Made by a program: the position numbers and the translations under genes. The notes beneath the pieces are model-generated. The model made no database searches, was not told the DNA's origin, and saw nothing but the letters and a program-made list of their open reading frames with translations. From NCBI GenBank assembly GCA_963841815.1, contig CAWJEE010000027.1:62001-126000 (forward strand): 64,000 nt of DNA. The letters run 5' to 3'. Source of the DNA: JAOUJD01 sp963841815 (GTDB taxonomy: Bacteria > Pseudomonadota > Gammaproteobacteria > Burkholderiales > Burkholderiaceae_F). Below are positions 38,140-47,287 of this stretch, piece by piece. How positions within the stretch are numbered: the first letter of the stretch is position 1; each line of letters opens with the position of its first letter.

Positions 38140-39307
38140 CCGCGTGGATCGTCTTCCGCAAGGAACTCACCGACGCGTTGCGCGACCGGCGGACGTGGAT
38201 GGTCGTCCTGGTCAGCTCGATCCTCGCCGGGCCGATCTCGCTGCTGCTGCTGTCGAAGTTCGTGGCGAGCGTCGAGGAGAACGTCGCCCGGCGCGAAGTC
38301 TTTCTCGCCGGCGGCGCTGCGGCGCCGACGCTGGCCAACTTCATCCAGCGCGCGGGCGGGACCGTGAAGGAGGCTCCCGCCGACTTCCGCGAACTGGTGC
38401 GCTCGGGCGAACTGCAGAACGCGGTCGTCGTCGTGCCGCCGGACTTCGAAGCGAGGCTCGGGCGCGGGGAGTCCGATCCGCCTCGACGTGGTGTTCGACG
38501 ACACGTCGAGCCGCAGCCAGGGCCCGGCGCGCGCAACGGTCGGCATGCTGCGCGCGTTCGGCCGCGAACTCGGCAGCCAGCGCCTGATCGCGCGCGGCGT
38601 CGGGCTGCAGGTGCTCAGTCCGGTGGATGTCGAGGAGATCAACCTGGCGGCCGGCAAGTCGCGCGGCGCGCAGCTGCTGTTCCTCGTCCCGTGGCTCGCG
38701 CTGCTCGGCGCGGTGGTCGGGCGCGATCAGCGTCGCCATCGACGTCACGGCGGGCGAGCGCGAGCGCGGATCGCTGGAGCCGCTGCTGATGAACCCGGTG
38801 TCGACGCCGGCGATCGTGCTCGGCAAGTGGGCCGTGGTTGCCGCGTGTTCGGCCGCGGTGGTCGTGCTGACGCTGGTCGGCTTTCGCGGCGCGATGGTGT
38901 TCATCCCGAGCGAGAGCCTGTCGGCTCTGATGCAGTTCGGCGCGGCGGAGTCCGCGCTGTTCCTGGCGATGCTGCTGCCGTTCGCCGCCATGATCGCCGC
39001 GGTCAACATGTTCGCCGCCACGTACGGCCGCAGTCACAAGGAAGCGCAGACCTACGCCAGTTACCTGACGATGCTGGTGAACTTCGCGCCGGTGATCCCG
39101 CTGTTCCTGTCGGTGCGCGACGCCGCCTGGCAGCTCTTCGTTCCGGCGATGGCGCAGCAGGTGGTGATGATGCGGGCGCTGCGCGGCGAAGCCGTCGGCG
39201 CCGTCGACGTCCTGGTGCCGGCGGCCGTGGCGATCGGCATCACGGCGCTTGCGCTGGGTGCGCAGGCCCGCCTGTTGCGCAACGAGCGGATCGTCTTCTC
39301 GCGCTGA
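38136..39307 (+). CDS. natB: ABC-2 type permease (NatB-like), two frame breaks
   Basis: Membrane subunit of the exporter, about 390 residues. An N-terminal helix (TWMVVLVSSILAGPISLLLL), a long extracytoplasmic domain (about residues 45-175), and then five C-terminal helices including AISVAIDVTAGERERGSLEP, the conserved ABC-2 coupling segment. Single extra bases near 38470 and 38728 break the frame. Coupled to the ATPase gene. Confidence 0.87.
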
Positions 39308-39381
39308 CGCTCCGCGTCGCGGAGCAACGCGCCTTTTCGGGCGATCGGCGCCCGCGCACCGAGTGACATAATCGTTGGCCC

Positions 39382-40782
39382 ATGTCCGAGCCGATGACCG
39401 CCACCATCCCGCAGGCCGCGCCGCCCGTGCCGGCGCCGCCGCAGACGATCGGCCGCTTCACGGTGCTCAACGAGATCGGGCGCGGCTCGTACGGCGTCGT
39501 CTACTCGGCGCACGATCCCGTCCTCGGACGCGAAGTCGCGATCAAGATCATCCCCCTGGCGAGCGAGGAGCGGTTCCGCACCCAGGTCGAAGCGAGCTTC
39601 CTGCGGGAAGCCAAGTCGGCCGGCGGGATGAGCCACCCCGGCATCGTGACGATCTACGACGCCGACAAGACGGACGAACTGGCGTACATCGCGATGGAAC
39701 GCCTGCACGGCCAGGACCTGCACGAGTACCTGGCGAGCGGCAGCCGGCTGAACCCGCGGCAGGCAGCCGCGATGATGATGCGCGTCGCGGATGCCATCCA
39801 CTACGCCAACAAGCGCGGACTGGTGCATCGCGACATCAAGCCCAGCAACATCTTCCTGTCGCGCGACCTGAAGCCGAAGCTGCTCGACTTCGGCACAGCG
39901 CTCGCGCCGGTTTCCGAGCCGATGCCGAAGGGCACCCGGCAGCTGGTCGGCACGCCGAACTACATGTCGCCGGAGCAGGCCAGGGGCGAGTCGCTCGACG
40001 CCCGCAGCGACATCTTCTCGCTCGGCACGATCCTCTACGAGCTGCTCGCGGGCCGGCGCGCCTTCGACGGCCGCACCGTCGACGAGACGCTCGACCGGGT
40101 CATGGACGGCGTGCCAAAACCCGTGGAGAAGATTCGCCCCGACACGCCGCCGGCGCTCGCGCAGATCGTCCGCAAGGCGATGTCTCCGAACCCGGCCGAT
40201 CGCTACCAGAAGGCGTCGGAGCTGCGCAACGCGCTGGCCGAGTTCGTCGACGGCTCGCGTCCCGCGTCGGTCGATTCCACCCGGGCCGCGTCAACGCCGC
40301 CCGCGGCGGCGCCCGCGCCGTCGCGCGGCCCGCTCTTCTTCGGTGTCGCGCTGCTCGCGCTGCTGGGCGTTGGCGGCGTCGCGTTGTTCATGCCGCAGCG
40401 CGGGCCGGCACCGGCCGCGACCGAAACGGCGACGCCGGTGCCGATCGTCCCGCCGATGGTGCCACCGCCGCCGGCCGTCGACGCCGCGCCCTCGCCGCCC
40501 GCGACGAACAGTGCGGACGCGACGAAGGCGGAAAGCAAGGCCGCCGCGCGCAAGCGGGTCGAACCCATCCCTGTCCGCGATGGCACGGTGACAGTCGCCG
40601 TCGCGCCGTGGGGCGAAGTCGTGGTCGACGGCTCCGCGCAGGGCGTGTCGCCGCCGCTGACCCAGATCTCGCTGCCGCCAGGGCTGCACACGATCGAGAT
40701 CCGCAACGGCTCGTTCGAGCCCTTCGTCGCCCGCATCGAGCTGAAGCCGGGCGAGAAGGTCCACCTGCAGCACCGCTTCTAG
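39382..40782 (+). CDS. Membrane Ser/Thr protein kinase with C-terminal PEGA domain
   Basis: 466 residues. Cytosolic Hanks-type kinase domain at about 24-290: glycine loop IGRGSYGVVY, ATP lysine Lys55 in EVAIKII, catalytic VHRDIKPSNIF (Asp151), DFG at 169-171, and activation segment GTPNYMSPEQARGE. A Pro/Ala-rich linker and one transmembrane helix (about 317-337) follow. The C-terminal 70 residues form a PEGA-like domain (GEVVVDGSAQGVSPPLTQIS, LPPGLHTIEIRNG). The kinase looks active. A TssQ-like lipoprotein gene follows. CATAAT at 39367 is close enough to the ATG to suggest a very short leader. Confidence 0.92.
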   Translation: MSEPMTATIPQAAPPVPAPPQTIGRFTVLNEIGRGSYGVVYSAHDPVLGREVAIKIIPLASEERFRTQVEASFLREAKSAGGMSHPGIVTIYDADKTDELAYIAMERLHGQDLHEYLASGSRLNPRQAAAMMMRVADAIHYANKRGLVHRDIKPSNIFLSRDLKPKLLDFGTALAPVSEPMPKGTRQLVGTPNYMSPEQARGESLDARSDIFSLGTILYELLAGRRAFDGRTVDETLDRVMDGVPKPVEKIRPDTPPALAQIVRKAMSPNPADRYQKASELRNALAEFVDGSRPASVDSTRAASTPPAAAPAPSRGPLFFGVALLALLGVGGVALFMPQRGPAPAATETATPVPIVPPMVPPPPAVDAAPSPPATNSADATKAESKAAARKRVEPIPVRDGTVTVAVAPWGEVVVDGSAQGVSPPLTQISLPPGLHTIEIRNGSFEPFVARIELKPGEKVHLQHRF

Positions 40783-40849
40783 CGCGGCATGCTGCACCGG
40801 TGGCGGCAGGCGCCGCCGGCGCCGTTTCCAGCGCCGTAGCGCTCGCGGC

Positions 40850-41285
40850 ATGGCGCGCACCCGAGTCCTCCTGGCTTGCGCAGCCGCGACGCTGGTCGCG
40901 GCCTGCGCGACCACGCCCCCTTCGCCGCCTCCCGCAGCCCACGGTGAGCATCGCCCGACTCTACGAGCAGCCCGCCGCGCGAGCCTTCCTGGACGCGATG
41001 CGCCTGTACGAGGAAGGCCAGCACGAGCAGGCCGAGGGGCTGTTCCGACGCGCGCTGTCCGACGGCCTCGCGGACCACCACGACATCGCGATGGCGAACA
41101 AGCACCTGGCGTTCATCACCTGCGCCTACAACCGGCCCGTCGATTGCGAAGCCGCATTCCGCGCGGCCTTTGCCGCGGATCCGGGCTTCCGGCTGACCGA
41201 TGCGGAGGTCGGCCACCCCATCTGGGGGCCGGTGTACAAGCGCGTTGCCGCCGAGGAAGCGACCAGGCGTCCGCCCGCGAAGTAG
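40850..41285 (+). CDS. TssQ-like TPR lipoprotein, one frame break
   Basis: Small exported lipoprotein of about 144 residues: RVLLACAAATLVAACATT gives the lipobox, followed by a Pro-rich linker and TPR-type helices (AFLDAMRLYEEGQHEQAEGL then FRRALSDG, MANKHLAFITCAYNRPVDCE, FRLTDAEVGHPIWGPVYKRV). The KHLAF-cysteine pattern and the AEVGHPIWGPV ending recall the TssQ family linked to type VI secretion. One extra base near 40940 separates signal and mature parts. The preceding kinase gene suggests the two act together at the envelope. Confidence 0.72.
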
Positions 41286-41333
41286 CGCCGCGGCAAGGTG
41301 CGGTCCGCACCACGCGCGGGCGAGCGTGCCCCT

Positions 41334-42327
41334 TCAGAAGCCGATCCGGACCTTCTTCGCCGCCCGGTCGTCGGCGATGTCCTCGGGCAGCACCTCGTTG
41401 CGTCCCGCGAGCTTCGCGTTGCCGAACGCCGCCAGCATCATGCGGCGCATCTCGCGCGGCTTCATGCGCCCGAGCCGGTCGAGGCTCTCGCCGCCGAGTT
41501 CCTGGGGGAACGCGCGGCCCCACGCGTGCTCGTTGCGTAGTTCGTCGTAGATGCTCCGCGCGATCCGCCGCGCGCCCTCCTCGTCCGGTGCGTCGATCGC
41601 GTAGACGTTCATCCGGTTGAGGATGGGCTCCGGAATCGAGCGCGCGTCGTTCGCCGTCGCGATCCAGACCACGTCGGAAGCGTCGATCGGCACCTCGGCG
41701 AACTCGTCGATGAACTCCGTCGCCGTGTCGTGCTCGAGCAGCGTGTACAGGCTGCCCAGCGGGTCGTACTGCCCGTCGCCGCCGGCCTTGTCGATCTCGT
41801 CGACCACGATCACCGGGTTGGCGTAGTCGCCGTTGACGAGGGCGTCGAACACCTTGCCCGGCTTCGCGTTCTTCCACTGCGCCGATGCGCCGGACAGGAT
41901 CCAGCCCGCCGTCAGCGAACTCATCCCGATGAAGTTGTAGCCGGTGCCGAGCAGCTTCGACAGGCGCCGCGCGAAGTGGGTCTTGCCGATGCCTGGATCG
42001 CCGAGCAGGAGGATCGGCTCGAGTTCGAGCGGATCGTCCGACGACAGGCAGAGCGCGAGTTGCTTGCGGATGTCCTCCAGCGGCTCCTCGAAGTTCGGAA
42101 GCTCGCCGATCAGCGCGTCGATGTCGGGCAACGCCGACGGCTTGATCACGAAGCGCTGCCCGCCGGTGCGGATCATGCGGACGTAGGTCGCGCGCAGCGC
42201 CTCGCTGGCGCCCGTCGCCGAGTTCCTGCAACTCGTTCAGCGCTTCCTCGACGCGCGGAACGCGATAGACATCCTTGAAACCGGCGATGGAAATCTGCGG
42301 TGCGGGAATCGTCGCTGGCAGGCTCAT
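41334..42327 (-). CDS. Lon-like AAA+ ATPase without protease domain, one frame break
   Basis: About 331-residue AAA+ ATPase. Walker A LLLGDPGIGKTHFARRL, Walker B VIVVDEIDKAGG, sensor 1 VVWIATANDARSIPEPILNR and a C-terminal helical lid (MKPREMRRMMLAAFGNAKLA). The nucleotide-binding region is like that of Lon, but there is no peptidase domain. The N-terminal 45 residues (SIAGFKDVYRVPRVEEALNE) are in another frame until one extra base near 42221 is removed. Function unknown; ATP-driven remodelling is the general expectation. It stands alone, with tandem repeats and a foldback element upstream. Confidence 0.85.
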
Positions 42328-42488
42328 GGAACCCTCCGTTGGTCGGTCATGTGGCGTTCAAACGTCGCAGATGGCCAAAGGTATACAAGCAAGTCGCTTG
42401 CCAGATTCTGCAAAAAGCCGGACGAAAGACAAAAGCACTCGCGGGTGGAGAGTGCCAACGCTGCCGCTCCTGGGCGTGACAGATGGAC

Positions 42489-42566
42489 TCCTCTCCTGCG
42501 CCTGGTCGGTCGTGTCGTCTCTTGCGCCTGATCGGCCAGATCCTCTCCTGCGCCTGATCGGCCGCC
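42489..42566. repeat. Three 26-bp direct tandem repeats
   Basis: Units start at 42489, 42515 and 42541 and read TCCTCTCCTGCGCCTGGTCG, TCGTCTCTTGCGCCTGATCG and TCCTCTCCTGCGCCTGATCG over their first 20 bases. They match at nearly all positions and have no spacer. The third unit runs straight into the left end of the foldback element. Confidence 0.8.
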
Positions 42567-43074
42567 GGCGTACCTCGACTTCGCGGGCATCGCGGCGGGC
42601 GTCATTCGGCTGAGATCGCTCTCTGCGGGCACGCAGCTTTCGGGCTGGTAGCGGCAGGAACGGGTGTGGCGTGCCTTCCGGCCGTTCGCTTCCCGGCCCG
42701 CCACCCTGGCGCGCCTGGCACGCCCGCCGCCTGACGCCCGCTGCGCGAGGCACACCGCCGTCCGCCCAGGCGCCTCGCGTATGCGGACAGAAGGAAGGCG
42801 AGCTGTGGCTCGGGTGAATGCACGGCGCATCCGTATCGCGCGGCGCGCCGAGCGCGCTGTGGGGTGTCTCGCGCAGCGCGGCGCCGTGCGGCGGGCTTCG
42901 CACTCACGAAGCTGCGGCGGGCCAAGACGAACACCTGCCGGAAGGCACGACCGTCGGAACGGCGAGGACTCACGCCGAAAGCTGCCGGCCCGCGGGGAGC
43001 ACCCTCGGCCCAGTGTCGCCCGCCGCGCGTCGCGCGGAGTCGAGGCACCCCGCAGCGCGGTCGGCGCGCAGGAG
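42545..43074. repeat. Giant foldback element, copy 2 (about 530 bp)
   Basis: Fills most of the 846-bp gap 42328-43173. The two outer ends are inverted copies (left CTCCTGCGC at 42545, right GCGCAGGAG at 43074), followed inward by CTCGACTtCGCG / CTCGACTCCGCG. Further in, CAGCTTTCGG (42633) and CCGAAAGCTG (42975), GTGCCTTCCGG and CCGGAAGGCAC, and CGCTGCGCGAG and CTCGCGCAGCG all pair. The centre is near 42810. Block order is the same as in the element at 32360-32872. No transposase and no plausible gene. The remaining parts of the gap (42328-42488, 43075-43173) hold a GCAAG-tcg-CTTGC hairpin at 42389 and nothing else I recognise. Confidence 0.78.
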
Positions 43075-43173
43075 GCTAATCGCACGACGCTCCATGAAGC
43101 GCGCGCAGCCACAGCGCCCGGTCGCGCGGTCGGCGACTGCCGCGCCACTCACGCAGCGGACTTGAAGCACGTC

Positions 43174-43828
43174 TCAGGCCGCCGCGCGCAGCCCCTGTTC
43201 GGAGGCCCAGACCGCGGCCTCGACGCGCGAGCGGAAGCCGAGCTTCTTCAGCAGGTGCTTCACGTGCACCTTCACCGTGCCCTCGGTGATCGACAGGTTG
43301 CGCGCGATCACCTTGTTGCTCTGTCCGCCCGCCAGGCACTTCAGCACGGCGAGCTCGCGGTCGGTGAGGTCGCGCACGTCGCGGCGCTCGCCGCGGGCTT
43401 CGTCGCGCAAGGCGCTGGCGAGCGCCGCCGTCAGCGTGTCGCTGATGACGGTCCGGCCCTCGAGCGCGTCGCGCACGCGGCCGAGCAGCTGCTCCGGGTT
43501 CCATGTCCTTCAGCAGGTAACCGTCGGCGCCCGCGCGGATGGCCGCCATCAGGTCCTCCGGCGCGTCGGAGACGGTCAGCATCACCACGCGGCGCGACGG
43601 ATCCTCTTCCTTCAGGGCCGACAGGATCTCGAGGCCGCCGCTGCCCTTCAGGTTGAGGTCGAGCAGCGTGAGGTCCGGCTCCTTCTCCGCCGCGAGCCGG
43701 ATCGCGGCCTCGTAGTCGCCGGCCTCGCCGACGACGTCGAAGCTCGGCTCGAGCTGCAGCAGCTGGATCACTCCACGGCGGAACAGCGGGTGGTCGTCGA
43801 CCACGAGGATGGTGTGGCGGGTCGTCAT
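43174..43828 (-). CDS. narL: Nitrate/nitrite response regulator NarL, one frame break
   Basis: DNA-binding response regulator, 217 residues. The receiver domain has ILVVDDHPLFRRG, the phosphoacceptor Asp in LTLLDLNLKGSGG and VMLTVSDAPED. The C-terminal LuxR-type helix-turn-helix is LTDRELAVLKCLAGGQSNKV and NLSITEGTVKVHVKHLLKKL. One extra base near 43499 separates the domains (frame resumes at EQLLGRVRDAL). The start overlaps the narX stop (ATGA). It likely binds the heptamer sites upstream of narK1. Confidence 0.9.
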
Positions 43829-45734
43829 TGCGGACGTCTCGACGGATGTGGCGGATTCGGCTGCGCGGCCGGGCCGAAGGCGGTCTGCGCGATGAAGACG
43901 AGGCGGACGCGGGTGCCGGTCGGCTGGCGGCGCTCGATTCACCAGTTGTCCACCCACGGACTGGGCGCGGTCGCGCATGATCGACAGTCCGAAGTGGCCG
44001 CGCGGCGACTGCTCGTGCCCTGATCCCGACGCCGTCGTCCTCGATCGTCACCTCGATGGCCTGCCCGGCGCCGCGCTTGAGCGACACCCAGGCGTGGCGC
44101 GCGTGCGCGTGGTGCTCGATGTTGGTCAGCGCCTCGCGCACGACCTGCAGCACGTGCACCTGTTCGTTGGCGGACAGCTCGACCTTGAGCAGGTCGTTGT
44201 CCAGCGTCGCGTGCACGCCCGATCGACGCTCGAACTCGGCCACCGTGTCGCGCAGCGCACCGGCAAAGCCTTCTTCGCCCAGCCCCAGCCGGAACGTGGT
44301 GAGCAGTTCACGCAGTTCGCGGTAGGCGCTGTTGATGCCTTCGCGCAGTTCCATCAGCACGTTCATCGACTGCAGCGAGTGTCCCTCGTGCTCGATGGAC
44401 GCCGCCAGCCGGGCGAGCTGGATCTTCGTGTACGACAGCGACTGCGCCAGCGAGTCGTGCAGTTCGCGGGCGATCGCCGCGCGCTCCTCGAGAACGCCGA
44501 GGCGGCGGTGCTCGTCGCGGCGCTCGGCCGACGCGAGCGCTCCGCCGATGTGCCGCCCCATCGTCTCGGCCAGTTCGAGCTGCCACACCTCGAGCCCCTT
44601 GCCCGGCGGCAGCACCAGCGGCATCACCCCGTACGACACGCCGCCTTCCACCAGCGGGATGCCGAGGATGCGCCGCTCGCCGGTCTCGCCGGGCTCGGTG
44701 CGCCAGGTGACGCGCCCGCCGTCCGCGCAGTTGCGGCAGTCGACGCCGCGGCAGGCCTTCACCGTCGACTCGTCGCGCGCGAGCGGCATGCCGCGCGTGC
44801 TGTCGCCGTGGATCGAACAGATCGCGCCGCTTTCGACGCCGAGCGCCTGCCGCACCATCGACAGCACCCGCGTCAGCGACTCGGCGTCGACCGGCTTCTC
44901 GGCCAGCATCCGGGTCGTCTCGTACAGCAGCCCGAGCGAATCGTTGCGTCGCTCGAGGTCGCGCGTCTTCTCCGCGACCTGCTTCTCGAGCGAGCCGTAG
45001 AGCCGCGCCAGGTCGTCGACCATGAAGTTGAACGCCTGCCCGAGCTGGCCGATCTCGTCCGGGCCGGCGCTCTCCGCGCGGACGTGGAAGTCTCCGGTGC
45101 GCACGCGCTTCGCCGCCTCGGCCAGGCGCGCGATGGGCTGGAACACCTCGACGTTCAGCAGGAACAGCGCCGCCACCACCAGCATCATCATCACGAAGAA
45201 GCCGACGCCGAGCAGCAGCCGCAGCTTCTGGATGCGGCCCTCGAGATCGGTCTCGATCTGCCGCACGAGGACGTCGACCTTCGAGACGAAATTCGGGATC
45301 GTCGTCAGGAACTCCGCGCGCGCGGTCTCGTCGTCGATCGCGCGACGCGCGAGCGGCGCGATGCGCGACTCCCAGTCGATGACGATGCCCGAGTAGATGC
45401 GGTGCACCGGATTCGCGCCGTCGTCCGGGATGCCGCCCAGCAGCGACGGGCTCTTCAGCCGTCGCTCGAACTCCTTGATCGCGTCCTCGGCGGCCTTCTG
45501 ACGGTCCTCGGCGGCGCCGCGCGTGTCGGCCACCCGCGTCGACAGCGCGTAGGACTGCATCCGCAGCGAGCCGGCGACGTTGATCGCGCTCGCCTTGCCG
45601 GTCGACTGCTCGGTGAAAACCGTGGCGGCGACGATCACCGACAGCGCCAGCAGCGCGACGACCGACAGCACGATCCCGACGCGGACCAGCGTCGAGTCGG
45701 ACCACACGCGCCGCAGGGCAATCAGCGGATTCAT
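43825..45734 (-). CDS. narX: Nitrate/nitrite sensor histidine kinase NarX, two frame breaks
   Basis: Membrane sensor of about 635 residues. Helix 1 at about 17-40. The ligand-binding P-box INVAGSLRMQSYALSTRVAD (residues 51-70) is well conserved, including the arginine. Periplasmic domain, helix 2 (GVGFFVMMMLVVAALFLL), HAMP (VFQPIARLAEAAKRVRTGDF), a GAF-like region with a cysteine cluster (CRGVDCRNC), and the HisKA_3 kinase with ARELHDSLAQSLSYTKIQL. The end is broken near 44020 and 43938, each by one extra base; corrected, it reads EQSPRGHFGLSIMRDRAQSV then GGQLVIERRQPTGTRV and stops overlapping narL. Transcribed divergently from narK1. Confidence 0.9.
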
Positions 45735-45800
45735 GCGGTCATTTTCCCACCGAAGTTCGCCGCGCGCAGCCGTTGAGCCAAATGGCGCCGGACGGGCTGC

Positions 45801-45807
45801 TACCTCT
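45801..45807 (+). promoter_or_regulatory. Candidate NarL heptamer
   Basis: TACCTCT fits the NarL consensus TACYNMT exactly. It lies in the 238-bp region between divergent narX and narK1, 38 bp on the narX side of the paired site. Confidence 0.4.
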
Positions 45808-45844
45808 CGGCGATGTCGGATCCGCCCCCTCTGTGCTCCTCGCC

Positions 45845-45860
45845 TACCCCCGTGTGAGTA
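45845..45860. promoter_or_regulatory. Candidate NarL 7-2-7 inverted site
   Basis: TACCCCC-GT-GTGAGTA is an inverted pair of NarL-type heptamers separated by two bases, the preferred NarL arrangement. It fits the consensus TACYYMT-N2-AKRRGTA at 12 of 14 positions, with the two mismatches placed symmetrically at the inner ends. Confidence 0.5.
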
Positions 45861-45898
45861 GCGGCGGTTTCCTCTGACGAACAAACGTCCGGTGCGGC

Positions 45899-45912
45899 TT
45901 GATGTGGGTCAT
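45899..45912 (+). promoter_or_regulatory. Candidate FNR/Anr site for narK1
   Basis: TTGATGTGGGTCAT has a perfect left half (TTGAT) and a three-of-five right half of the FNR box. Its centre lies 67 bp upstream of the narK1 ATG, compatible with a -41.5 activator position and a leader of about 25 bases. Confidence 0.4.
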
Positions 45913-45972
45913 GGAAAAGACCCTTTTGGCATCTAGCTTGCACGCCAGCGCAGAGTTCTCGAGGAGATCGCG

Positions 45973-47257
45973 ATGGCGGCAGTGGGGGGCAGCAACGCAC
46001 AGCCAGGCACCAGCCTGCGGGCGCGGCAGTGGTCCGTGGTCGTCATGAGCACGCTGGCGTTCACGGTGTGCTTCGCGATCTGGATGATGTTCGCGGTGAT
46101 CGGCATCCCGATCAAGAAGATGCTCGACCTGAACGCCACGCAGTTCGGGCTGCTCACCGCGACTCCGGTGCTGACCGGCTCGCTGATCCGCGTGCCGCTG
46201 GGCATGTGGACCGACAAGTACGGCGGCCGGATCGTCTTCTTCCTGCTGATGATCGCCACCGTCGTCCCGATCTGGCTGCTCGACGTACGCGACCGAATAC
46301 TGGCACTTCCTGGTGCTGGGACTGTTCGTCGGCCTGGCCGGCGGCTCGTTCTCGGTCGGCACGCCGTACGTCGCGCGCTGGTTCGACAAGAAGCACCAGG
46401 GCTTCGCGATGGGCGTGTTCGGCGCCGGCAACTCCGGCGCGGCGGTGACGAAGTTCGTCGCGCCGGCGCTCGTGGTCGCGTTCGGCTGGGCGATGGTGCC
46501 GCAGGTCTACGCCGTGGCGATGCTGGTCACCGCGATCGCGTTCTGGTTCTTCACGTACAGCGACCCGAAGCACCTGGTCCCCGGACACGTCACCTACCGG
46601 CGCCAGCTCGAGGTGCTGCGCGATCCGGCCGTCTGGAAGTACTGCCAGTACTACTCGATCGTGTTCGGCGGCTACGTCGCGCTGTCGCTGTGGATGGTCA
46701 ACTACTACGTCGGCGAATTCGGCCTCGACATCCGCATCGCCGCCCTGCTCGCCGCGTGTTTCTCGCTGCCGGGCGGCGTGCTGCGCGCCATCGGCGGCTG
46801 GATGTCGGACAAGTGGGGCGCGCACAAGGTGACCTGGTGGGTCTTGTGGGTGAGCTGGATCTGCCTGTTCCTGCTGTCGTATCCCACGACCAGCTACACG
46901 ATCACCACGGTCAACGGACCGTACACGTTCACGCTGGCGCACAACGTCTGGACCTTCACGATCCTGATGGGGGTGCTCGGCGTGGCGTGGGCCTTCGGCA
47001 AGGCGAGCGTGTTCAAGTACATCGCCGACGACTACCCGACCAACATCGGGACGATCTCCGGGATCGTCGGCCTGGCCGGCGGCCTCGGCGGTTTCGTCCT
47101 GCCCGTGATGTTCGGCGCGCTGCTCGACCTCACCGGCGTGCGCTCCAGCGCCTTCATGCTGATGTACGGCGTGGTCTGGGTGTCGCTGATCTGGATGTAC
47201 CGCACCGAGGTCAGCACGCGCGACGTCGTCGGCCGCGCGCCGAAGCCTGCCGCCTGA
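45973..47257 (+). CDS. narK: Nitrate/nitrite transporter NarK1, one frame break
   Basis: Twelve-helix MFS nitrate transporter of about 427 residues. Conserved features: LTATPVLTGSLIRVPLGMWT then DKYGGR, the nitrate signature GNSGAAVTKFVAPAL and the second one GIVGLAGGLGGFVLPVMFG. One extra base near 46288 breaks the frame; removing it gives LLTYATEYWHFLVLGL. NarK1-type proteins are usually thought to be proton-coupled nitrate importers. First gene of the nar operon, preceded by AGGAG and by NarL and FNR-like sites. Confidence 0.92.
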
Positions 47258-47287
47258 TCCAAGAGAACGAGAAGAGGGAAACTCACG

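Noticed and set aside
39382..41285. Part of a type VI secretion locus
   Set aside because: Only the kinase and a TssQ-like lipoprotein are present; no tssB, C, K, L, M or other core gene is in the window.
42489..42566. CRISPR array
   Set aside because: The 26-bp units are directly adjacent with no spacers, and there are no cas genes in the window.
42605..43170. Overlapping Arg/Ala-rich open frames within the foldback element on both strands
   Set aside because: They are low-complexity translations of GC-rich palindromic DNA, without start-site signals or family features.
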